A DNA stretch of 64,000 nt from assembly GCA_964617645.1 (NCBI GenBank), contig CAZTYE010000001.1:310001-374000 (forward strand), in the 5' to 3' direction. How positions within the stretch are numbered: position 1 is the first letter of the stretch; every line of letters starts with the position of its first letter. The translations under genes were made by a program, and so were the position numbers. A model generated the notes under the pieces. The model did no database searches. It worked only from the letters and a program-made list of their open reading frames with translations, and was not told the origin of the DNA. Positions 1 to 9,400 of the stretch are shown here, in pieces. The DNA is from JADJGC01 sp964617645 (GTDB lineage Bacteria > Zixibacteria > MSB-5A5 > CAIYYT01).

Positions 1-1
1 G

Positions 2-1753
2 CGGGAGAACGCCACGATTTGGATGAGCCGCGATTTTCATGTGGACGAGTCGGCCCGCTTCTCGGGCGCGGTGATTATCGGCGAAGGCGCCCAAATCGAA
101 CCCGGCGCCCACATCAGCAACGCCGTAATCGGCGACCGCTGCCGCGTGAGCGCCGATGCCCGAATCGAAAACAGCGTTCTCTGGCACGACACGCAGATCG
201 GCTCGCGTTCGCTTGTCACGCAGGCGATCATCTGCAACGATGTTTTGATCGAGAGCGACGTCACGATCGCCGAGGAAGCGATCATTTCCGATCACGTCAA
301 AATCCGTCAGGGCGCTACCGTTAAAGCCAACTGCAAGATCTGGCCGGGAAAGGAAGTCGAAGCCGGCGCGACCGTGTCTTCGTCGCTAATTTGGGGCGAA
401 AAATGGAATCGTGAATTGTTCTCCGACTCTAAAGTCTCCGGCCTCGGCAATATCGAAGTTACCCCGGAGTTCGCCGCCAAGCTCGGTTCGGCCTTCGGCG
501 CGACCCTAAATCGCAGCGCCTCGATTGTCGTCAGTCGCGGCGTGTCCGCAGCCTCACGGGTCTACTCTCGTTGCTTCATGTCGGGGTTGCTCTCGTGCGG
601 CGTCAATGTAGTCGATCTGCGTACGCTACCGATCCCGGTGATGCGCTATGAACTGAAATCGGGCCGCCATGGCGGCGGTATCCATGTCCGCCAAAATCCC
701 GGTAACTATCACATCAGCGAGATTATCTTTATCGGTCCCGATGGTATGGATCTGCCGCCCCGCAAAACGCGCAGCATTGAGACGCTTTTCGCGCGCGAGG
801 ACTTCCGCCGTGCGCCGATCGAACAAGTCGGCACGCTCGACTACCCGACTCGCACCGTCGAGTCGTATCGCGCCGATCTGCTCAAGCACATTGATGTCGA
901 CGTCATCTCCGAACGCAAGTTCCGCATCGTGCTCGACTTCGCCCACGGCGGCGCCTCGGAGATCTTTGGCGGTTTGTTTAGCGCGCTCAAGTGCGAACTG
1001 ATTTCGCTCAACGCCTATCCGGATCCGAATCTCCCCGGGGCTCAGAGCCGCAACGCCGTCGGTCAACTCGGCCAGATCGTCAAGTCGCTCGGCGCCGACC
1101 TCGGAATCCAACTCGCGCCCAGCGCCGAGAAGATCACGGTCGTCGATCGTAACGGTGAAGTGTTGTCCGACCAAGTACTGCTCTTGATCATCACCTCCCT
1201 CTTCCTGAGCTGCTACCCGACTCGCAGAATCGCGGTGCCGGTCATGGCCAGCATGGGGATCGAACAGCTCGCTTCCGAGTACGGGGTTCAGGTGTTGCGC
1301 GTTCGCGGCGATCATTTGGCCATGATGCAGGCGGCGCAGATGGAGCTTGTGGATTTCGTCGGCGGCACCCGCGGTGGATTCATTTTGTCCAAGTTCCAAC
1401 TGGGCGCGGACGGCATGTTCGCGACGATCAAGCTTCTGGAAATGCTGGCCAAACGCAATGCCGACCTTGCCGAGCTGCGCTCCGACTTCGCGCGCTTCCA
1501 TACCGCCGAACGGCAAGTGCCCTGCTCCTGGGCGCGCAAGGGCAAAGTCATGCGCTTGCTCACCGAGCATACCGAAGGGCGCAATCGCCAATTGGTCGAC
1601 GGCGCTCGCTTCCAGGAAGACGCCGGATGGGTCTGGATCGCCCCCGATCGCAATGCGGCTTACTTTACGGTGCTGGCTGAAGCGGAAGACCGCGCACGGG
1701 CTGAATCGCTGGCCGGAGTTTACTCCGAACAAGTTCTCAAGTGGCAAGAGTGA
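2..1753 (+). CDS. Sugar nucleotidyltransferase / phosphomannomutase-like fusion protein, 3' part (5' end outside window)
   Basis: The reading frame is open to the left edge of the window, so this is the C-terminal part of a longer protein; the ATG at 23 is probably internal. Visible residues 1-150 are a left-handed beta-helix of hexapeptide repeats (ISNAVIGD, IENSVLW, VTIAEEAIISDHVKI), as in the middle of GDP-mannose or glucose-1-phosphate nucleotidyltransferases. From about residue 150 to the end it aligns by pattern with a phosphomannomutase-type domain (SAFGATLNRSASIVVSRG). The phosphoserine loop is replaced by GGIHVRQNPGNY and no DGDxDR metal loop is visible, so the mutase half looks non-catalytic. 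In the known family the missing N-terminus is a nucleotidyltransferase domain; that part is inferred. Role: activated sugar supply for glycans, substrate not determinable. Confidence 0.8.
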   Translation, partial: RENATIWMSRDFHVDESARFSGAVIIGEGAQIEPGAHISNAVIGDRCRVSADARIENSVLWHDTQIGSRSLVTQAIICNDVLIESDVTIAEEAIISDHVKIRQGATVKANCKIWPGKEVEAGATVSSSLIWGEKWNRELFSDSKVSGLGNIEVTPEFAAKLGSAFGATLNRSASIVVSRGVSAASRVYSRCFMSGLLSCGVNVVDLRTLPIPVMRYELKSGRHGGGIHVRQNPGNYHISEIIFIGPDGMDLPPRKTRSIETLFAREDFRRAPIEQVGTLDYPTRTVESYRADLLKHIDVDVISERKFRIVLDFAHGGASEIFGGLFSALKCELISLNAYPDPNLPGAQSRNAVGQLGQIVKSLGADLGIQLAPSAEKITVVDRNGEVLSDQVLLLIITSLFLSCYPTRRIAVPVMASMGIEQLASEYGVQVLRVRGDHLAMMQAAQMELVDFVGGTRGGFILSKFQLGADGMFATIKLLEMLAKRNADLAELRSDFARFHTAERQVPCSWARKGKVMRLLTEHTEGRNRQLVDGARFQEDAGWVWIAPDRNAAYFTVLAEAEDRARAESLAGVYSEQVLKWQE

Positions 1754-1907
1754 CCAGAGCGCGACTTACAGCTAAAAGCAGCTATCCCGGACATCCTAAG
1801 TGTTGCTGCGCGGCGCTCCAAAGTTTGCTTCGTGCTGGAAAACCTCAGATTCTGGTTATTCTCAAACGGAATTGAATTGCGGCTACTCAGATTCCGGAGA
1901 TCGCTGC

Positions 1908-2810
1908 TTAGTACAGACGCGCGCGCTTGTTCAAGTATGAAAACAGCGCCCGGTCATAAGGTGTCGCCGTGTCAATAGGGACATAGTCGATATTCGAAAG
2001 ACGGCACTCGCGCGCCATGCGGTCAATGATACCAGCCATTATCTTCTGATATTCTCCCTTGATCTGCCACGGCAGCGTGCTGATCTGCTCGCCGGTTTCC
2101 ATGTCTTTGAAGATCGCTTCCAACGGAAACGAGAAGTCGCGCTCCTTGGGATCGAGGATATGGAACACGATGATTTCGTGCTTTTTGTGGCGGAAGTGCT
2201 TCAGCCCGGCGAGAATCCTGTCCGGGTCGTCGAGCAAATCAGAGAGCACGATCACTAATCCACGCCGTTTAATTCGCTCTGCCATCTGATGCAACGCGTC
2301 GGCAACGTTGGTCTGTTGCGCGGGTTTGAATTGTTCCATCTCGCGCAATAACACGTGCAGATGCGAAGCCGCCGATCGCGGTGGGACATACGTATTGATT
2401 TTCTCGTCGAATCCGACGAGCCCGACGGCGTCCCGCTGTTTGAGCATCAAGAACGCCAGCGCTGCCGCCAGGCTGAGCCCGTATTCCAGCTTGGTCAGTC
2501 GGTTCTCGGCGGCAAATTGCATCGAGCGCGAACAATCAACCAGTAGGTAGGCTTTAAGATTAGTTTCTTCCTCATACTGCTTAATGTAGAAACGATCCGA
2601 CTTGGCGTAGACCTTCCAGTCTATGTCGCGGATGGAATCGCCGGGCATGTATTGCCGGTGCTCGGCGAACTCGACGGAAAACCCGTGATACGGCGAGCGG
2701 TGCAGTCCGGCGATGAATCCCTCGACGACCAGCCGCGCTTTCACCTCGAGCCCTTTTAGTTTGCTCAGAACGTCGGGCGCGAGAAATTGACTTTGTGAGT
2801 GATCGGCCAT
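1908..2810 (-). CDS. DUF58 domain protein (vWA-like fold)
   Basis: 300 residues from MADHSQSQ. The DUF58 signature is clear: FAEHRQYMPGDSIRDIDW followed by YAKSDRFYIKQYEEE, and then a von Willebrand A-like half (LLVDCSRSMQ with a DxSxS metal site, GLVGFDEKI, VIVLSDLLDD). Family members usually sit beside a MoxR-type AAA ATPase and are thought to act in protein maturation or envelope functions; no moxR is in view, so the partner must be elsewhere. The longer frame upstream would overlap the divergent gene at 2942, so the internal methionine is preferred as start. The gene is convergent with the one ending at 1753. There is no signal peptide or membrane segment, so the protein is probably cytoplasmic. 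Confidence 0.85.
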   Translation of the reverse strand: MADHSQSQFLAPDVLSKLKGLEVKARLVVEGFIAGLHRSPYHGFSVEFAEHRQYMPGDSIRDIDWKVYAKSDRFYIKQYEEETNLKAYLLVDCSRSMQFAAENRLTKLEYGLSLAAALAFLMLKQRDAVGLVGFDEKINTYVPPRSAASHLHVLLREMEQFKPAQQTNVADALHQMAERIKRRGLVIVLSDLLDDPDRILAGLKHFRHKKHEIIVFHILDPKERDFSFPLEAIFKDMETGEQISTLPWQIKGEYQKIMAGIIDRMARECRLSNIDYVPIDTATPYDRALFSYLNKRARLY

Positions 2811-2941
2811 GATGAGATTATACGTACTTGAGCGCGAGGCGACCATTGATCTTTCGGGTCGGCCTAAAATCATTTGCCACTTTTCTGCAAACCTCGCTGC
2901 GTTTGGCAAGTAGTACTTACGGGGCCGAAAGGAGCGTCGAA

Positions 2942-4315
2942 ATGATCTCCGTCATCATTCCAGTCCTGAACGAAGCGCAATCCGTCGCCGCCGTCGTGAA
3001 CATGGCGAGAGTTCACCCGCTGGTCGACGAGGTCATCGTCGTCGATGATAAGTCTGTTGACGATACGGTCTCGGCCGCTCGCAAGGCCGGCGCCACCGTC
3101 ATCACCAGCACCAAACTCGGCAAAGGCGCCTCGATGCGCGACGGTTTTCTCGCGGCACACAATGATGTGCTGCTCTACCTGGATGGCGATATCGCCGAGT
3201 ATTCCGGCACCGTGATCGACAAATTGTCTTCGCCGCTTCTGGCCGACCAGGCTGATTTAGTTAAGGCGACATTCAGTCGACAGGCCGGTCGCGTCACGGA
3301 ACTGGTCGCCAAGCCGCTGCTGGGCATTCTCTTCCCGCGCCTGCCCGCTTTCTCACAGCCGCTGTCCGGGATGATCTGCGTTCGCCGCGAATTATTGCGC
3401 CGCGTCCACTTTGAAGACGATTACGGAGTGGATATCGGTCTGCTGCTGGATATCCACGATCTGGGCGCTCGGGTCGTCGAGGTCAACATCGGCAGCATCG
3501 AGAACCGAATGAGGCCGTGGCAACAATTGGGGAAAATGTCACGGGAGGTCGCCCGCGCTATTCTGCGCCGCGCTTCGCGGTCGCCCGAACTCAGTTTGGA
3601 TGATCTGGAAACGATCAATGTCGTTCGGACGCAGATGGAACACGCACTCCGCGAATCGGTCCGCCAACTCCAGAAAATGGTGATCTTTGACATGGACGAC
3701 ACGATCCTGCGCGGCCGCTTTGCGTTCGCTGCCGCGGAGCATTTCGGCTTTCACAGGCAGTTGATGGATCTCATGAGTCGAGATCAGGAGCCTTTTGTGC
3801 GCGTAAAACAGATCGCACAGCTCTTCAAGGGCGCCCCAATTTCAGCTCTCTGGAAAGTTGTCGACGCCCTGCCGCTGGTTTCCGACATCATCGATGTTGT
3901 CGCCTCGCTCCACAAGCGCGGGTACATTGTCGGCATCATCAGCGACAGTTATGACTGCATTGTCGACCACGTTAAAGTCAAAATCGGAGCGGACTTCGCG
4001 CTGGCGCACGAACTGGAATTCTCGCAGAGCGTTGCCACCGGCGAGGTGCGTGTCCCGTCTTTCTTTACGCGGACCGCGGCCAGCCGGTGTGCGCATACAA
4101 TCTGCAAAGGCAACGTGATGCGCGCCGTCGCTGAACAGTACGGAATCGAGCTGAAAAACGTCATTGCCGTCGGCGACAGTGAAGGCGACCTCTGCATGGT
4201 CCGCGCTGCCGGGATCGGCGTCGCCTTCTGCTCTAAGAACGACCTGCTGCGCGCCGTTGCCGATCAGTGTATCGACGAAGAGTTAATGGCGCCAATTCTC
4301 GGGTTTGCCCATTAG
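2942..4315 (+). CDS. GpgS-like glycosyltransferase fused to HAD phosphatase (candidate bifunctional glucosylglycerate synthase)
   Basis: 457 residues, with AAAGGAG seven bases before the ATG. Residues 1-210 form a GT-A glycosyltransferase: SVIIPVLNE at 2-10, VVDDKSVDDT, and the DGD nucleotide-sugar/metal motif at 81-83. The stretch GRVTELVAKPLLGILFPRL followed by a QPLSG motif and YGVDIGLLLD resembles glucosyl-3-phosphoglycerate synthase (GT81). Residues 245-457 are a SerB-type HAD phosphatase: DMDDT at 250-254, Ser334 (motif II), Lys389, and GDSEGD at 411-416. A synthase and a phosphatase in one chain suggests that a phosphorylated glycoside is made and dephosphorylated, as in fused mannosyl-3-phosphoglycerate synthase/phosphatase. 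Glucosylglycerate as the product is inference. The gene is divergent from the DUF58 gene and convergent with the subtilase. Confidence 0.75.
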   Translation: MISVIIPVLNEAQSVAAVVNMARVHPLVDEVIVVDDKSVDDTVSAARKAGATVITSTKLGKGASMRDGFLAAHNDVLLYLDGDIAEYSGTVIDKLSSPLLADQADLVKATFSRQAGRVTELVAKPLLGILFPRLPAFSQPLSGMICVRRELLRRVHFEDDYGVDIGLLLDIHDLGARVVEVNIGSIENRMRPWQQLGKMSREVARAILRRASRSPELSLDDLETINVVRTQMEHALRESVRQLQKMVIFDMDDTILRGRFAFAAAEHFGFHRQLMDLMSRDQEPFVRVKQIAQLFKGAPISALWKVVDALPLVSDIIDVVASLHKRGYIVGIISDSYDCIVDHVKVKIGADFALAHELEFSQSVATGEVRVPSFFTRTAASRCAHTICKGNVMRAVAEQYGIELKNVIAVGDSEGDLCMVRAAGIGVAFCSKNDLLRAVADQCIDEELMAPILGFAH

Positions 4316-4345
4316 CCAATCGTCGATCGTCCTTAACCATCAGTC

Positions 4346-5818
4346 TCAGTAGCTGCGGCTGCTCTGCAGCGCCTTTTTGAGATCCAGCATCTGGTAGGAA
4401 TCGTCGGCTTTGCCCCGACGTTTGGCGGTGTGTTCGAGCAGATACTTGATGCGCGCGTGCGTGAGTGAGCCGTCGGCATCAAGGGCAATCATGCGCGCGA
4501 TTGCGCCGGCGACCTGCGGCGCGGCAAAACTCGTCCCCTCCTGCATGACATAAGCCGGCTGGAACTTGATCGTTCGACTGTAACTCGCTGAAACATTCTG
4601 CTCGGTTACATCCTGCGAGAGCGCCGCTCGCACCCAGGCGCCGTTAGCGTACAGTTCCGGTTTTCCGACACCGGCCTTGCTCGGTCCGCGACTGGAGAAG
4701 TGCGAGATGTCGTCTTCGTAATGGCAATTCTCAAGATTGACGGTGCGCCCTTCGAGATTCTCCCACTGCACGACACCGTTATCCAACGACCCCACGGTTA
4801 TCACATCGCGCACGTTTCCCGCCGATCGGATTTTGAACTCATTGGTATGATCTTCGAAATGGATGGCCTTGGTGATTTCCGGCGGATAAACATATGTCAC
4901 GTAGCCGTGCCAAACACCCGCTGCGCCGAGCATTTCCACTTTCCACTCGCCGGCGGCTAAAGCCGCGCTCGAATCGGGATCGCGAAGCACGACGCGCACT
5001 GCGCCCCACTTGTCGAGCCCGCGGCGATTGTTGGAGATCAGGATGATGCCATCCCGGCCGAGCGCCCGCAGCGATGCGGAGTCCGGGAAAACCGGTCCGT
5101 AAATGCGACCGGCTGGTGACGTCAGCCGCACCTGATACTCGTATTGAACCGGATACCACAACTCGATCACGGCGACATCGTCGCCGGCGACGTCTTCGGT
5201 CGTCTCGACCTCAAATCGAAAGCTGCCGTTGCCGACGCGATGCGTATGCATGCGGTTGTTCTCTTCACGACAGGGATTCCCGCTGTCGTAGTTCTCGTTG
5301 CCGGCGGCGGCGACGACGGCCTTGAGCAGGCCGCCGCTGAGATTCGCCTCGAGTTCCGACCGGATGATTCGCGCCAACAAATCGGTCTCGCCGTCCTTGG
5401 CGCCGCCTTTGGGCAAGTAGCAAAGCAAGATGATGTACGGTCGGTTGAGAAATGCAGCTTCGCGACGGACGAAATCAATTCCCAGCGCCAACGTCATTTC
5501 GTCGAATTTGAAGTAGTCAATTTTGACGACAACCAAGTCGGCGTCCGGTGCCGCGCCGCATGTGCTTCCCACCGCCATCGACGCAACCATCGTACCGTGA
5601 CCCTCGAAATCGCGCGAGGCGCAGCGCTCGCGATTTATTTCCGTGCCGCGATATACCGAGCCCAACACTGCGCCGTCACTGAAGCGGTAATCGTTCTGCG
5701 TCGTGTCAAGCTGGTCCCACAGCGCGAGAATCCGGTGTCCGCCGTCGCGCGCGAACTCGGGATGGTCGAAATCGATCCCTGTATCAATGATTCCGATGAT
5801 CGGTTTTGCAGCCGACAC
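4346..5818 (-). CDS. S8 (subtilisin-like) serine protease, catalytic domain; probably translated as a frameshift fusion with 5848-6342
   Basis: 490 residues counted from GTG at 5818. The full subtilase triad is present: Asp12 in IIDTGIDFDHPEF, His74 in GHGTMVAS, oxyanion Asn174 in AAGNENYD, and Ser430 in EGTSFAAPQ. A beta-rich insertion of about 150 residues (190-340) lies between Asn and Ser. This frame has no signal peptide or propeptide, and its GTG is buried in a predicted hairpin. In the same frame the coding continues upstream (VELGSADTAGAV) as far as the A9 run, where it meets the secreted propeptide frame. Independent initiation therefore seems unlikely, and the natural product is probably a secreted protease of about 665 residues. 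A homopolymer error in the assembly would give the same picture. Confidence 0.85.
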   Translation of the reverse strand: MSAAKPIIGIIDTGIDFDHPEFARDGGHRILALWDQLDTTQNDYRFSDGAVLGSVYRGTEINRERCASRDFEGHGTMVASMAVGSTCGAAPDADLVVVKIDYFKFDEMTLALGIDFVRREAAFLNRPYIILLCYLPKGGAKDGETDLLARIIRSELEANLSGGLLKAVVAAAGNENYDSGNPCREENNRMHTHRVGNGSFRFEVETTEDVAGDDVAVIELWYPVQYEYQVRLTSPAGRIYGPVFPDSASLRALGRDGIILISNNRRGLDKWGAVRVVLRDPDSSAALAAGEWKVEMLGAAGVWHGYVTYVYPPEITKAIHFEDHTNEFKIRSAGNVRDVITVGSLDNGVVQWENLEGRTVNLENCHYEDDISHFSSRGPSKAGVGKPELYANGAWVRAALSQDVTEQNVSASYSRTIKFQPAYVMQEGTSFAAPQVAGAIARMIALDADGSLTHARIKYLLEHTAKRRGKADDSYQMLDLKKALQSSRSY

Positions 5819-5860
5819 AGCCCCCGCAGTGTCGGCGCTGCCCAGTTCTACTTTTTTTTT
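5808..5860 (-). promoter_or_regulatory. Candidate -1 frameshift signal: A AAA AAG slippery run plus stem-loop
   Basis: Read on the minus strand, the propeptide frame ends GAA GTA AAA AAA AAG TAG. Slipping back one base on A AAA AAG (5851-5857) skips the stop and continues GTA GAA CTG into the subtilase frame. Nine bases after the slippery site, an 11-bp stem (5837-5841 plus 5829-5834 pairing with 5808-5818, one 2-base bulge, loop 5819-5828) can form. A heptamer, a spacer of about this length and a hairpin are the known parts of bacterial -1 frameshift sites such as dnaX. A nine-A run could also cause transcriptional slippage. No clear upstream Shine-Dalgarno-like stimulator was seen. Confidence 0.6.
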
Positions 5861-6342
5861 ACTTCGATGTCAGCAGCAACTACCGAACCGGCGGCCGCGG
5901 CCCGCGCCGTATATCCTTCAGGCGCGACCGGCTCTATGCTCTCGACGAAAGCAAGCGCCTCGACAGCGGGAAGCATCGCCAGCGGCATCTTTGCGGTGAA
6001 AATCCGACCGAATTGCGCAACCGCTTGGAGACCGGCTTGGCAAAGCGCGCTGCCGGCAGCTTCCGGCTCGGCCGGCGTTGTGGTAATCGCGACCTTGACA
6101 AGCACGCGATCGCCGGCCTTCTCGAACTGGATCGACTTGCGAAAGATATCGATGTTGGCCGCTTCTGCATGCGCGATCCGCCCGTCGCCAAACACGGCAA
6201 AATAGAAATCGTCCAAGTCATAAAGCGACTTCCGCAGACTTGGTTGGTCGCTTGCTACAGTTACTCCGGCAAGCAATATCAACGCTGTCGTAAGCGTCAC
6301 CAATCCTCTTCTGTTCGCAAGTTGCGATCTCATAGAAAGCAT
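5848..6342 (-). CDS. Signal peptide and propeptide of the S8 protease (0-frame product)
   Basis: 164 residues ending at a TAG directly after the A9 run. Residues 1-31 look like a signal peptide (basic start, then LVTLTTALILLAGVTVA). Residues 60-140 have the alternating strand/helix pattern of the N-terminal inhibitor-like prodomain common in bacterial subtilases (DRVLVKVAI, GRIFTAKMPL, VEALAFVESIEPV). There is no protease motif. Alone it would be a free secreted prodomain; with a -1 frameshift it becomes the N-terminus of the downstream protease. It lies 79 bases or more after the CHAT gene on the same strand, probably in one transcript. ATG at 6342 is used; a second ATG three codons on is also possible. 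Confidence 0.7.
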   Translation of the reverse strand: MLSMRSQLANRRGLVTLTTALILLAGVTVASDQPSLRKSLYDLDDFYFAVFGDGRIAHAEAANIDIFRKSIQFEKAGDRVLVKVAITTTPAEPEAAGSALCQAGLQAVAQFGRIFTAKMPLAMLPAVEALAFVESIEPVAPEGYTARAAAAGSVVAADIEVKKK

Positions 6343-6421
6343 GGTGAGTATTATTCAAAGACGTGTCAAGCAATTCGCTGCGATTAACGAAATTCTAACA
6401 CGGAAATAACGCAATCAGAAT

Positions 6422-9400
6422 CTATCGGGGCGAAGCGCCGGTGCCGGCAGTCGTCAAGATGAACGCCGACCAATACCAGGGATGACGATGTTTCAAGCGC
6501 GGTGAGTGGATCATCTCGAGCTTGGCGCCGCGCATCGCCTGCGCCGCTCCTTGATCGAGATCGCGATAGAAGGAGCGCATGAATCCCGCCGTGGCGAAGT
6601 CCTCGACTTCCCACAACGACAGCACCAGATTTCGCGCCCCGGCGCTGTAGAAGGCGCGCGCAAATCCGTCCAGTCCTTCACCCAGTTCAAATCGGCCGCC
6701 GCCGGATTCACAGGAAGAGAGCACCACCAACTTTGCATCGAGCGGCCACGCCTCGATGTCCGCCGTCGTTAGATACTCTCCGCTCGTGTCGGCCGATAAC
6801 CAGATCCGCGACCGCGTTGGATCGTCGTAGTCGATCGTTGAATGCGAAGCGATGTGAATTCTCGCGAACGACCCAAGATCGAGATTCCGCAGAGCGCCCT
6901 TAGTTGCTGCGGCGCTATCTAAGACTGTTGTGTAAGTGCTGCCGTGCAGCTCGGCAATCCACTCGACTTCTTGACGCGAATACTCAAGCGGTGTCATCGG
7001 CGCCTTTGGCCGCGGATCAGCAATGGCGAGCAACCGTCGCTTTGGCTCAGTAGCGGCTTTGGACTCCCCGCCGCCATAGAGATACAGCGACGGTATCCGC
7101 GTTACGGCGCACTGTTCGACTAAAAATCGCTCGCCGATTCGCAGCGCCTCAAACGGCAGCAAATGCAACGCGCCATCGGCGGCGATAACCAAATGGTCGT
7201 AGCGCGTCGGATCGAATGATGCTGGAAAAATCAGAAGCGCCAGCTCCCGCGCGGCAAGCGGCAAACTGTCGAGCAAGGATTCGTCTTTGATCGACGTCTG
7301 CACCAGTCGCGAGTAACTCTGCACCGCCCGAGTAATCGTCTCGCGGTTGGCGAGAGAGCAAATCTGCGATTCCGTTCGGTTGATTACTATGAGGTACGAC
7401 CCGTCCGGCGTGAGCAGATAGCTGAGAAGCGCCGTACGATCATCGGGCAGCGCCCGCTGCAGCGAATCGATGGCAAGCGGCGGCGGTTGGTAGGCACTTT
7501 GACCAGCCGTCCCGCGAGCGACTCGCTCGCGACGCAACTGCGAAAGTTGTTGGGAAATCGCGTCTTCCCGCGCTGCAAGGCGCTCGCAGGCGCGGACATC
7601 AGTGTTAGTCGCCAGCGCCTTCGCAATCTGATCGAGCTCATGCACAAGCTTGGATTCAGCCGGTGAAGTAGCGGGTTTTGACCGTGATCCTCCCGCACGA
7701 AGGGCGTCGAGAAGACCCCGCGATTTCGCCTTCTCGATGTAACAGAGGATTGAGTCGATAAGATTCGGCGCCAACGTCTTTGTGGCCGAAATCGACGATT
7801 GAGAACCCGGCCTGTTGTCCGGCGCCTCGCCGTTACGGTAGTAGGCATGTACCAGAAGCTCGTACACGTTGCGCGATTGTGCCAGGAATCCTGATCGGAG
7901 CTGAATATCGGGAAGCTCCCCGCGAAGCGCTTCGATGTTCTTGATCGCGCCGGTCAAATCGAGTATGGCGTTGCGATAATCACCTCGGTCGAATCGCACC
8001 TGGCCCATCACGGTCAATTTCCTGGCGCACTCTGTCAGCGGACACCGTAGGGTTGAGGACATCATTGTGTCAAGCAAACTGTCGATCTGTTTCCAGCGCC
8101 GCGCGCGACGCAGCAAATCAATCTTCAGGTAAAGCAAGTCGCTCTTACGTCGTTGCGGAATCCCCGTGCGATACGCCGCACGGGCTGAATCAAGCGCCCC
8201 AAGCGCTTCGTCATATCTTCCTGCCGCCGCGTAAAGTCGCGCTCGCACCACCCACACTGCGGAAACTTCTGCGTCAGCCCCGGCGATGTGCGCTTCAACG
8301 TCTGCTTGACTCAATGCCGTCTGCGCGTTCGCTGTGTCGGTGGCCGCGAGGTACAACTCCGCCAGATTGAGGAGTGTGCCCGCGTTGTTGCCGACCAGGT
8401 TGTGCTCGCGCCGGGCCGCTAACGAAAGCAGGTAGTACTCTCTCGCGGCATCGAGGTCTCCGGCCTGCTGGTAGGCGCTGCCAAGACTGTGCAACACCGA
8501 AGCCAGAGCTCCGAAATTTCGCTGTTCCTCGGCCAAGGACTTCGCGTCCAAGAGCGCGCGAATCCCTTCGGTGAATTCACCGAGTTGTAATAGGATGGCG
8601 GCGCTGCCCTGCAACGCCGTAAACAACATCCGACTCTGTCCCAGGGACTTGGCGGCTTTAGCCGCGTTGTGATACTTTGCGAGCGCCGAATCAAGCTCCC
8701 CGCGGCGCTCTAAGCCGACGCCTTGCGCCTGCAACAACCGAACCTGAAGGACCGGATCGCGGAGCGAGCCAACCGGTGACTCGCATTCGTCCAGCCATCT
8801 GTTAACCGAATCGATCTCGGTCTCGCGGCCAAATACCGTAATCAAGGTGAGAAGTGAAGAGACCACCGCCGACGTATCACCCTGTTGCCGCCTGAGCCTT
8901 AGCGCTTCAAGCGCATAGGCTTCCGATTTAGCGCGCTCACCGAGCGACAGATAGACGGAGGACATGTTGGAGAGACAATCCGCGATTCCGGGAATGTCAT
9001 CAAGCAACACCTTGAGCACCCGCGCCGAATCGAAATACGCCCCGGCCACGAAAAACTCACCGATCTTTTCATAAAGTCGGCCCGAAAGATTGTAGCTTCG
9101 CGCCTGTCCGTCAAAGTCGCCGCTACGGCGACTGACCTCGAGCGCTTGCTGACAAAATGTCAGGGCGTACTTGGTGCTCGAAGACTGGCTGGTAAGATTG
9201 GCCTGATAGTGGAGGCTACTAACCGCCGCAGCGGAGTCTCCCAACTCAAGGAACCGATCGGCGACGGTACCGAACGAGCCGGCCAGAAGATCAAGACCGG
9301 AGTCTCGATTGAGACTCGCAAGCAAATCTCGAAATCGACCCTTCTCCCGACTCCTAAGCTCATACTTCTCGTTACGCCAAAACCGATACTTGTCGCACTG

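Noticed and set aside
626..1747. 373-residue open frame on the minus strand
   Set aside because: It is the antisense shadow of the clearly conserved nucleotidyltransferase/mutase-like gene, with no recognisable domain.
5144..6205. 353-residue open frame on the plus strand
   Set aside because: It is antisense to the subtilase catalytic and propeptide genes, whose motifs are unmistakable; its sequence is low-complexity and Arg-rich.
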